Under the pieces are notes generated by a model. It had not been told where the DNA came from. It worked only from the letters and a program-made list of their open reading frames with translations, and made no database searches. A stretch of 18,905 bases of DNA. Origin: Chromatiales bacterium. Lineage in GTDB: Bacteria > Pseudomonadota > Gammaproteobacteria > CAMYNG01. Where the stretch lies: the NCBI GenBank assembly GCA_027021685.1, contig JALUTW010000024.1, forward strand, positions 1-18,905. The letters run 5' to 3'. A program made the position numbers and the translations under genes. This document shows, piece by piece, positions 1 through 6,189 of this stretch. The first letter of the stretch is position 1, and each line of letters opens with the position of its first letter.

Positions 1-189
1 CTCCACGTGGCCGAGGAAGGGCTGCTCGAAGATGCGGTCGGTGTAGCGCGCGGCGATCTCGCGGGTGCGGTCGGTGGACAGCGAGTCCACCACCACGATC
101 TCGTCGGCCACCGGGACGAGGCTCCGGAGGCAGTCCTCGATGCGGGCCTCTTCGTTGTAGGAGATGATGCAGGCGCTGATGGGGGGCAT
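1..189 (-). CDS. Family 2 glycosyltransferase, N-terminal part only
   Basis: The first 63 codons of a glycosyltransferase are visible; the gene continues beyond the left edge. The protein begins MPPISACIISYNEEARIEDC, the typical opening of a GT-A fold family 2 enzyme (beta strand followed by YNEE). It then has a VADEIVVVDSLSTDRT segment, in which the VVVDS stretch belongs to the nucleotide-sugar binding strand. The end of the visible part, FEQPFLGHVE, resembles the WaaE/KdtX-like group that adds glucose to the LPS inner core, but the acceptor cannot be fixed from this fragment. The ATG is preceded by GAGG ten bases upstream. It lies downstream of waaF on the same strand, which fits an envelope-polysaccharide role. 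Family is fairly certain; the substrate is unknown. Confidence 0.82.
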   Translation of the reverse strand, partial: MPPISACIISYNEEARIEDCLRSLVPVADEIVVVDSLSTDRTREIAARYTDRIFEQPFLGHVE

Positions 190-240
190 GGCGTGTCGCC
201 TCAGACTGATGCTCGAAACGATGGAATTGCGAACCGGTCC

Positions 241-298
241 CGGGATCCCCTCATCGTGTCCCACGGCTGGCGCAGGGCCGAGGAGCGAGTGACGAGGG
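241..298. repeat. Dispersed-repeat-like spacer, copy A
   Basis: The 169-base gap between waaF and the glycosyltransferase holds a block with GATCCCCTCA (244-253), GGGCCGAG (277-284) and GTGACGAGGG near its end. The same words in the same order occur at 3452-3504, so the two blocks look like diverged copies of one intergenic repeat. No promoter is obvious here. Confidence 0.5.
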
Positions 299-358
299 CC
301 GGGAACAGTGCGCATCGCACGTACCGACAACGCAAGCCGGCGTTCTGGCTGGTGGAAC

Positions 359-1381
359 TCATTTCACCCCTTGCGCAAGCTCCAGTGCCGCGGCCTCTAC
401 CTCGTCCACGGCGATGCCGGTGAGGCACTGGGTGTGGCCCAGGGGGCATTCTCGCCTGAAGCAGGGACTGCAGGGAAGGCGGCGGTAGAGCACGCGGGCG
501 CGATCGCTCAGCGGCGGCGTGTAGTCGGGCGTGGATGAACCGTACAGGGCCGCCACCGGGGTGCCCACGGCCGCGGCCACGTGCATGAGGCCGGAGTCGT
601 TGGTCACCGCGACCCGGGCCAGGGACAGGAGATCCACCGCGTCCTCCAGCCGGGTGCGCCCGCACAGGTTGACCACGCCGGGCACGGCGGCCACGGCCTC
701 GCCCGCGGGCGCATCCCGCGCCGAGCCCAGCACCCACACGGAGAACCCCGCCGCCCGCAGCCGGCGGGCCAGCTCCGCGTAGCGGTCCAGCGGCCACTGC
801 TTGGCGGGACCATACTCGGCACCGGGCATGAACGCCGCCACCGGCGCCTCCAGGGCCAGCCCCAGGCGCTGCACCAGTACGCTGCGGTTGGCCTCGTCCA
901 CGGTCAGGCGCGGTGACGGTATCGGCTGTGGCAGGGGTTCGTCCGGCGGCAGGCCCAGGGCCACCTGGCGCTGCACCGTCTGGCGCAGCACGGTTTTGTC
1001 CAGCGGCCGCATGTCGTTGATGAGGCCGTAGCGGAACTCGCCGCGGTAGCCGGTGCGCACCGGCACCCGGGCGAAGAACGGCACCAGCGCGGCCTTGGCC
1101 GAGCGCGGAATGACGATGGCGCGGGTGTAGCCGCGCGCGCGCAGGGCGCGGCCCAGGCGCCGGCGCGGCCCCAGGCCCAGGCGGCCGTGGGGCACGTCCA
1201 GCACGTGGGCCGCGTTCACCTCGGGCATGCGCCGCAGCAGCGGCCCGGACCACGGCGGTGCCACCACCTCGATGGCCGCTCCCGGCTCGCGGCTGCGCAG
1301 GGTCATGAACAGGCTCTGGGCCATGACCATGTCCCCCACCCAGGCAGGGCCGACGATCAGGTAGCGCCCGGCTGCGGACAT
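359..1381 (-). CDS. waaF: ADP-heptose:LPS heptosyltransferase II (GT9 family)
   Basis: This 340-residue protein is close to the usual WaaF length (about 350). It begins RYLIVGPAWVGDMVMAQSLF, the GT9 signature with the glycine-rich acceptor-side loop. The C-terminal half carries the ADP-heptose site: FMPGAEYGPAKQWP near residue 190, then VTNDSGLMHVAAAVGTPVAALYG and a CPLGHTQCL segment. WaaF adds the second L-glycero-D-manno-heptose to the LPS inner core at the cytoplasmic face of the inner membrane. The reading frame stays open further upstream, but the family-typical N-terminus fixes the start at 1381, inside the 3' end of the aldo-keto reductase gene (25-base overlap). The ribosome site is weak, so translation may depend on coupling. 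HldE at 3559-4992 makes the donor sugar. A WaaC-type heptosyltransferase I is the alternative; the AEYGPAKQWP motif favours WaaF. Confidence 0.88.
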   Translation of the reverse strand: MSAAGRYLIVGPAWVGDMVMAQSLFMTLRSREPGAAIEVVAPPWSGPLLRRMPEVNAAHVLDVPHGRLGLGPRRRLGRALRARGYTRAIVIPRSAKAALVPFFARVPVRTGYRGEFRYGLINDMRPLDKTVLRQTVQRQVALGLPPDEPLPQPIPSPRLTVDEANRSVLVQRLGLALEAPVAAFMPGAEYGPAKQWPLDRYAELARRLRAAGFSVWVLGSARDAPAGEAVAAVPGVVNLCGRTRLEDAVDLLSLARVAVTNDSGLMHVAAAVGTPVAALYGSSTPDYTPPLSDRARVLYRRLPCSPCFRRECPLGHTQCLTGIAVDEVEAAALELAQGVK

Positions 1382-2169
1382 GCGCCGGCGGCGAGAAGTC
1401 GCTTCACGATGGCTGCGTTCTCGCGCAGGTGGTCGGGGTTGATGGTGCCGGTGATCATGCAGCTCACACCGGGGGTGGAGAACACGAACTCCATGGCCGC
1501 GGCGATGCCGCCGCCGCCGGCGGCGGGATCGGCGTGGCCGCTCATGAGCCCCTTCTTCACCAGCACCCCCTTGTCCAGTTCGTGCGCGCGGGCGATGACA
1601 GGGATGTCGTGGACGTCGCGGGGATTGCAGGTGGCCATGACTACGTCGGTGTGCTCCACCGTCCACAGCCCGCCCTCGGTGGTCTTGGTGGACATGCCGA
1701 AGGCCCGGATCAGGCCGGCCTCCTTCAGCCGCGCCAGCTCGGCCAGCGCACCCTCGTGCTCGATGATGTGCATGTCGTTGCCGTCGGAGTGCACCAGCAC
1801 CACGTCCACCCAGTCGCGGCCCAGGCGGCGCAGGCTCCGCTCCACGCTCATGCGGGTGTGGGCGGCGGAAAAGTCGAAGCGGGAGACACCGTCCTCGAAG
1901 ATCTCGCCCACCTTGGTGACGATGACCCAGTCCTGCTTGTGCGGCAGCAGCGCGCCCAGGCGCTCCTCGGAATTGCCGTAGGCAGGCGCGGTGTCCACCA
2001 CGTTGATGCCCAGCTCGCGGGCCAGGGCCAGCAGGTCGCGCACCGCCGCATCGCCGGGAATGGTGAACCCGCGCGGGTACTTCACCTGCTGGTCGCGACC
2101 GATCTTGACCGTGCCCAGCCCCAGCGGGCTCACCATGATGCCGGTCCGGCCCAGGGGTCTCAGCTCCAT
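1357..2169 (-). CDS. Aldo/keto reductase
   Basis: A 270-residue aldo/keto reductase with a clear ATG start behind a strong GGAGGAGG site. It opens MELRPLGRTGIMVSPLGLGT, as family members do. The catalytic tetrad is complete: Asp59 and Tyr64 in DTAPAYGNSEERLG, Lys86 in VIVTKVG, and His127 in VVLVHSDG. The later GLIRAFGMSTKT and TGTINPDHLREN segments fit the barrel and the NADPH end. It should reduce an aldehyde or ketone with NAD(P)H in the cytoplasm; the substrate is not evident. It is shorter than typical 300-340 residue aldo/keto reductases, resembling compact members. Its start overlaps the end of the FAD oxidoreductase by ten bases, and waaF starts inside its end. The three genes are therefore almost certainly co-translated, although nothing ties this enzyme chemically to LPS. 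Confidence 0.88.
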   Translation of the reverse strand: MELRPLGRTGIMVSPLGLGTVKIGRDQQVKYPRGFTIPGDAAVRDLLALARELGINVVDTAPAYGNSEERLGALLPHKQDWVIVTKVGEIFEDGVSRFDFSAAHTRMSVERSLRRLGRDWVDVVLVHSDGNDMHIIEHEGALAELARLKEAGLIRAFGMSTKTTEGGLWTVEHTDVVMATCNPRDVHDIPVIARAHELDKGVLVKKGLMSGHADPAAGGGGIAAAMEFVFSTPGVSCMITGTINPDHLRENAAIVKRLLAAGACPQPGAT

Positions 2170-3341
2170 CGTTCCTCCTCCAGCCACGGCAGCGGGGCGA
2201 TGTCCGGTACCGCGCACCCGGCCAGGCCCGGCGCCGGGTCCGGCCGCGCGCCCGGCTTCACGCCCCCGGCCCGCAGCAGGCCCTCCACCCGGGCGGCGGC
2301 CTCGGGGGCCAGGGCCAGCTTGGTGGGCCAGACGGTGATCACGTTGCCGTTCTCCTCGCAGAACACATCGCCGGGCAGGCGCCCGCCGGCGGCGGCCTCG
2401 GCCCGATCCACCCGCAGGGTCGACCACTGGCAGGCGGTCCAGTCCAGCCATGGGAACAGGGCGCCAAGCTCGGCGCGGGCCGCCCGGATCTGGCCCGCCT
2501 CGTCCCGCTCCACCCCGGCCTCGGCGAGCTGGCCGCCAAGATACCAGACCGGCCGCCCCTGCGCGTCCTCGTGGGTGGTGACGGTGAGCCGCGGCCGGGG
2601 CGAGGTGCCCAGGCAGTGGCCGTAGAGGGGCGGCAGCGGCCCGCGCACCATGACCATGTGCAGGTGCCGGCGCTGCATGGCGGGGCTCCGGCGGCCCAGC
2701 CGCTCGAGCAGCGCGGCGTTGCCGGCCCCGGCCGCCAGCACCAGGCGGGCCGCGGCCAGCTCCAGCCCCGGCAGGCGCACGGTGCAGGGATCGCCGGCAC
2801 TCATGTCTTCCACCCCGCCGCGCACGAGGCAGCCCCCGCCCAGCCCGGCCAGGGCCTCCAGCAGGCCGGCCACGTCCACCACCGGCTCGTCCAGGCGCCA
2901 GACCCGGCCGCGGAAATCCGGATGGCGCAGGGCCCCGGGCCAGGCGCCCGGTTCCAGCGGGGCCAGGCGGCTGCGCATGAGGTGCCCGGCGAAGAAGCCG
3001 GCCAGGCGCGCGCCCAGCCCGCCCGGCGACCACAGCACTTGGTGCGCGGCGCGCACGGGCACGGCGGAGAGATCCAGTTCGCCCTCGCCGGCGAGGCAGG
3101 CCCGCCAGCGGGCCGGCATCCCCGCCACCATGCGGGCCGCCGCCCCCACCTCGCCGGTGAGGGCGTACTTGGCCCCGCCGTGGATGATGCCCTGGGCGCA
3201 GCGGGTCTGGCCGGCGCCGAGGCGGTCGGCCTCCACCAGCACCGCCGAGTAGCCCGCCCGGCGCAGGCGCGCCAGCGCCCACAGGCCGGCGACGCCGCCG
3301 CCGAGGATCACCGTGTCCACTTCCAGGCGGGTCGCGGTCAT
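2160..3341 (-). CDS. FAD-dependent oxidoreductase (DAO / glycerol-3-phosphate dehydrogenase-like)
   Basis: A 393-residue flavoprotein. The N-terminus has the Rossmann dinucleotide motif VILGGGVAGLWAL (residues 11-23), followed by the acidic residue of VLVEAD that binds the FAD ribose. Next comes GAGQTRCAQGIIHGGAKYAL, typical of the DAO superfamily branch related to glycerol-3-phosphate and 2-hydroxyglutarate oxidases. A second FAD-contact strand is seen in LVLAAGAGN. No membrane segment or signal peptide is present, so it is cytoplasmic or peripheral. The substrate cannot be deduced. It overlaps the following aldo/keto reductase by ten bases, suggesting that the two act on related metabolites. 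The upstream spacer (3342-3558) contains repeats rather than a recognisable promoter, so transcription may read through from hldE. Confidence 0.85.
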   Translation of the reverse strand: MTATRLEVDTVILGGGVAGLWALARLRRAGYSAVLVEADRLGAGQTRCAQGIIHGGAKYALTGEVGAAARMVAGMPARWRACLAGEGELDLSAVPVRAAHQVLWSPGGLGARLAGFFAGHLMRSRLAPLEPGAWPGALRHPDFRGRVWRLDEPVVDVAGLLEALAGLGGGCLVRGGVEDMSAGDPCTVRLPGLELAAARLVLAAGAGNAALLERLGRRSPAMQRRHLHMVMVRGPLPPLYGHCLGTSPRPRLTVTTHEDAQGRPVWYLGGQLAEAGVERDEAGQIRAARAELGALFPWLDWTACQWSTLRVDRAEAAAGGRLPGDVFCEENGNVITVWPTKLALAPEAAARVEGLLRAGGVKPGARPDPAPGLAGCAVPDIAPLPWLEEERWS

Positions 3342-3361
3342 GCCGGACGGGCGGTGAGGGC

Positions 3362-3398
3362 GATCCCCTCACCCTGGCCCTCTCCCGGAGGGAGAGGG
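3362..3398. repeat. Palindromic intergenic repeat with 9-bp hairpin
   Basis: GATCCCCTCACCCTGG is followed by a perfect stem CCCTCTCCC (3378-3386), loop GGA, and GGGAGAGGG (3390-3398). It resembles the CCCTCACCC/CCCTCTCCC hairpin elements scattered between genes in many proteobacteria. No T-tract follows on either strand, so it is not a classical terminator. Confidence 0.6.
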
Positions 3399-3451
3399 GA
3401 AGTTTGTTTCGGTGACGAAGGGCGCACCCAATGCCGGCGGGGGCAGCAGGG

Positions 3452-3504
3452 GATCCCCTCACCCCGGCCAGGCAGGGCCGAGCGACGAGGGACGAGGGAC
3501 GAGG
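3452..3504. repeat. Dispersed-repeat-like spacer, copy B, with three GACGAGG units
   Basis: The block starts with GATCCCCTCA (3452-3461), has GGGCCGAG near its middle, and ends in three perfect tandem 7-base units GACGAGG (3484-3504). It matches copy A at 241-298 in word order. A further small stem, CCCGCC-GGCA-GGCGGG, lies at 3525-3540, close to the end of hldE, and may help terminate that transcript. Confidence 0.5.
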
Positions 3505-3558
3505 ATGGCGGACCCGGGCGAAGACCCGCCGGCAGGCGGGGGAGCGGGAACGGGGCCA

Positions 3559-4992
3559 TCACTCCGGCCGGCGCCCGCGGATGGCGCCGATGATGCCCGT
3601 GGTGGAGACCCCCTCGATGTAAGTGAGCACCCGCACCTCGCCGCCGGCCTCGCGCACGCAGCGCCCGCCGGGGATGCGCTCGGGATCGTTGTCGCCGCCC
3701 TTGACCAGCAGGTGGGGCCGCACCCGGCAGATGAGGCGCTCCGGGGTGTCCTCGGAGAAGGGTACCACCCAGTCCACGCATTCCAGCGCCGCCAGCACCG
3801 CCATGCGCCGCTCCAGCGGGTTCACCGGCCGGTCGGCGCCCTTGAGCCGCCGCACCGAGGCGTCGTCGTTGACCGCCACCACCAGGTGATCGCCCAGGGC
3901 CCGGGCCTGCTGCAGGTAGGCCACGTGGCCTGGGTGCAGGATGTCGAAGCAACCGTTGGTCATCACCACCTGCTCGCCGTGCTCGCGGGCCGCCTCCACC
4001 AGGGCCACCAGCTCGTCCTCGCTCACCACCCCGCGCCGGGTGCCGCCGTCCTCGCGCAGGGCGCGGCGCAGCTCGGCCACGCTGGCGGTGGCGGTGCCCA
4101 GCTTGCTCACCACGATGCCGGCGGCCAGGTTGGACAGGGCGGTGGCCTCCTCCAGCGGCGCGCCGGCGGCCAGGGCCGCCGCCAGCACCGCGATGACGGT
4201 GTCGCCGGCCCCGGTGACGTCGTACACCTCGCGCGCCCGGGCGGGCAGGTGCAGGGGCCCGGCCCCGCGCCGCAGCAGGGTCATGCCGCGCTCGGAGCGG
4301 GTGACCAGCAGGGCCTCCAGGGCCAGGTCGTCCATGAGCGCGGTGCCGCGGGACGCCAGCTCGTCATCGCCGGCGCAGGGGCCGGCCACGGCCTCGAACT
4401 CGTGCAGGTTGGGGGTGATGAGGGTGGCGCCGCGGTAGCGGGTGAAGTCGGTGCCCTTGGGATCCACCAGCACCGGCACCCCGGCCTCGCGCGCCGCGGC
4501 GATGAGCTCCGGGACCCGGCCCAGGGTGCCCTTGCCGTAGTCGGACAGCACCACCGCCCCGGCCCCGTCCAGGGCCCGGCGGAAACCCGCCGCCACCTGG
4601 TCCTGGCCGCCGCCGGCGAAGCCGTCCTCGAAGTCCAGCCGGATGAGCTGCTGGTGGCGGCTGATCACCCGCAGCTTGGTGATGGTGGCGGCCCCGGGCA
4701 GGCGGCGGAAGTCGCACTCCACCCCGGCGCCGTGGAGCAGGCGCTCCAGGGCCGCGGCCGCCTCGTCCTCGCCGGTGAGTCCCACCACCACCGGCCGCCC
4801 GCCCAGGGCGGCGACGTTGAGGGCCACGTTGCCGGCCCCGCCGGCGCGCTCCTCGGCCGTGCCCACCCGCACCACCGGCACCGGGGCCTCGGGCGAGATG
4901 CGCGAGGTCTCGCCGTACCAGTACCGGTCCAGCATGAGGTCGCCGGCCACCAGCACGCGGGCGTTGCGGAAATCGGGCAGGGACGGGTTCAT
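3559..4992 (-). CDS. hldE: Bifunctional heptose 7-phosphate kinase / heptose 1-phosphate adenylyltransferase
   Basis: 477 residues, the same length as E. coli HldE. The N-terminal two thirds is a ribokinase-fold (PfkB) kinase: GDLMLDRYWYG near residue 17, the substrate loop ERAGGAGNVALNVAALGG near 52, and the nucleotide/catalytic motif DVTGAGDTVIAVLA near 265. The C-terminal third, from about residue 340, is a nucleotidyltransferase with MTNGCFDILHPGHVAYL, whose HPGH is the HxGH catalytic motif. It phosphorylates D-glycero-D-manno-heptose 7-phosphate at C1 and, after dephosphorylation by GmhB, adenylylates it, giving ADP-heptose for the LPS inner core. The frame is open upstream to 5121, but MNPSLPDF aligns with the family start. 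It follows the small zf-CHCC gene by 32 bases. Confidence 0.95.
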   Translation of the reverse strand: MNPSLPDFRNARVLVAGDLMLDRYWYGETSRISPEAPVPVVRVGTAEERAGGAGNVALNVAALGGRPVVVGLTGEDEAAAALERLLHGAGVECDFRRLPGAATITKLRVISRHQQLIRLDFEDGFAGGGQDQVAAGFRRALDGAGAVVLSDYGKGTLGRVPELIAAAREAGVPVLVDPKGTDFTRYRGATLITPNLHEFEAVAGPCAGDDELASRGTALMDDLALEALLVTRSERGMTLLRRGAGPLHLPARAREVYDVTGAGDTVIAVLAAALAAGAPLEEATALSNLAAGIVVSKLGTATASVAELRRALREDGGTRRGVVSEDELVALVEAAREHGEQVVMTNGCFDILHPGHVAYLQQARALGDHLVVAVNDDASVRRLKGADRPVNPLERRMAVLAALECVDWVVPFSEDTPERLICRVRPHLLVKGGDNDPERIPGGRCVREAGGEVRVLTYIEGVSTTGIIGAIRGRRPE

Positions 4993-5024
4993 GGCGGGAA
5001 CGCGGGCACGCCGGCCCGGGCGGT

Positions 5025-5252
5025 TCACTGCTCCTTGAGCACGTACTCGGCGCCGCAGTACGGGCACTTGGCCCGGCCCGTGGCCTCGATGGGCAGAAAC
5101 ACCCGCGGGTGCATGTTCCACAGGCTCATGCCCGGCAGCGGGCAGTGCAGGGGCAGATCGGCCCGCGTGACCTCGTAGCGGTTGTCGGGATTGGGGGCGA
5201 CCGCCGCCCCGGATGCGCTGGCTGCTTCACTCATGACGTGGTTCCCGTGCAT
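5025..5252 (-). CDS. Small zinc-finger protein, zf-CHCC type
   Basis: A 75-residue protein ending in ADLPLHCPLPGMSLWNMHPR and, after a short linker, AKCPYCGAEYVLKEQ. The Cys-x(n)-His-x(n)-Cys-x2-Cys arrangement fits the zf-CHCC family, which is also found in the mitochondrial complex I subunit NDUFS6, so it should bind one zinc. Its bacterial role is unknown. Genes of this family often sit beside ilvE in gammaproteobacteria, as here, where the ilvE stop lies ten bases upstream. I chose the ATG at 5252 because a GAGG overlapping the ilvE stop stands eight bases before it. A second in-frame ATG at 5234 would give MSEAASASG and 69 residues, and is also possible. Confidence 0.8.
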   Translation of the reverse strand: MHGNHVMSEAASASGAAVAPNPDNRYEVTRADLPLHCPLPGMSLWNMHPRVFLPIEATGRAKCPYCGAEYVLKEQ

Positions 5253-5262
5253 TGGGGCCGCC

Positions 5263-6189
5263 TCAGGCCACCGGCGTCAGCCAGTGAGCGTACTCGGGCA
5301 GGCGGCCGTGGACCAGATCGAAATAACGCTCCTGCAGCTTGTGGGTGACGGGCCCGCGGCGGCCGCTGCCGATGGTGCGCCCGTCCAGCTCGCGGATGGG
5401 GGTGACCTCGGCCGCGGTGCCGGTGAAGAAGGCCTCGTCGGCGATGTAGACCTCGTCGCGGGTGATGCGTTTCTCCCGCACTTCGATCCCCAGGTCGGCG
5501 GCCAGATGCAGCACGGTGTCGCGGGTGATGCCCTCCAGCGCCGAGGTGAGCTCGGGGGTGTAGATCACGCCGTCGCGCACCATGAAGAAGTTCTCGCCGC
5601 TGCCCTCGGCCACGTAGCCTTCCACGTCCAGCAGCAGGGCCTCGTCGTAGCCGTCGCGCAGGGCCTCGCCCAGGGCCAGCATGGAGTTGACGTAGTGCCC
5701 GTTGGCCTTGGCCTTGCACATGGTGATGTTGACGTGGTGGCGGGTGAGCGAGCTGGTCTTGACCCGGATGCCCTGTTCCAGCCCCTCGGCACCCAGGTAG
5801 GCGCCCCATTCCCAGGCGGCGACGATGACGTGCACGCGCAGGTTGTCGGCGCGCAGGCCCATGCCCTCGGCGCCGTAGAAGGCCATGGGCCGCAGGTAGG
5901 CGCTCTTGAGCCCGTTCTCGCGCACCACCGCGCGCTGGGCCTCGTTGAGGGTGTCGGCGTCGAAGGGCATGGCCATGCCCATGATGTGGGCCGAGCCCAG
6001 CAGGCGCCGGGTGTGGGCGTCGAGGCGGAAAATGGCGGTGCCGCCGTCGGCGGCGTAGGCCCGCACACCCTCGAACACGCCCATGCCGTAGTGCAGGGTG
6101 TGGGTGAGCACGTGCACCCTGGCCTCGCGCCAGGGCACCATCTCCCCGTCGAACCAGATCACCCCGTCACGGTCGGCCATCGTGCTCAC
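5263..6189 (-). CDS. ilvE: Branched-chain amino acid aminotransferase
   Basis: A fold-type IV PLP aminotransferase of 308 residues (E. coli IlvE has 309). Family landmarks are VIWFDGEMVPWREARVHVLT near the start, HYGMGVFEGVRAY, the PLP-binding Lys161 in CKAKANGHYVNS, VEGYVAEGSGENFF, and the phosphate-binding FFTGTAAEVTPIRELDG near the end. It transfers amino groups between glutamate and the 2-keto acids of leucine, isoleucine and valine. I place the start at GTG 6189 rather than at the ATG at 6180. The GTG has AAGGAG seven bases upstream, whereas the ATG would be about sixteen away. The GTG also overlaps the glnE stop as GTGA, implying translational coupling. Nitrogen control (glnE) and amino-group transfer are thus linked in one transcript. 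Confidence 0.95.
   Translation of the reverse strand: MSTMADRDGVIWFDGEMVPWREARVHVLTHTLHYGMGVFEGVRAYAADGGTAIFRLDAHTRRLLGSAHIMGMAMPFDADTLNEAQRAVVRENGLKSAYLRPMAFYGAEGMGLRADNLRVHVIVAAWEWGAYLGAEGLEQGIRVKTSSLTRHHVNITMCKAKANGHYVNSMLALGEALRDGYDEALLLDVEGYVAEGSGENFFMVRDGVIYTPELTSALEGITRDTVLHLAADLGIEVREKRITRDEVYIADEAFFTGTAAEVTPIRELDGRTIGSGRRGPVTHKLQERYFDLVHGRLPEYAHWLTPVA

Noticed and set aside
308..320. GTGCG-CAT-CGCAC hairpin downstream of waaF as a terminator
   Set aside because: A five-base stem with no T-tract is too weak to call.
201..1253. Long open frame overlapping waaF on the same strand
   Set aside because: Its translation is Arg/Ala/Gly/Pro-rich and family-less, typical of frame shadows in GC-rich DNA; waaF explains the region.
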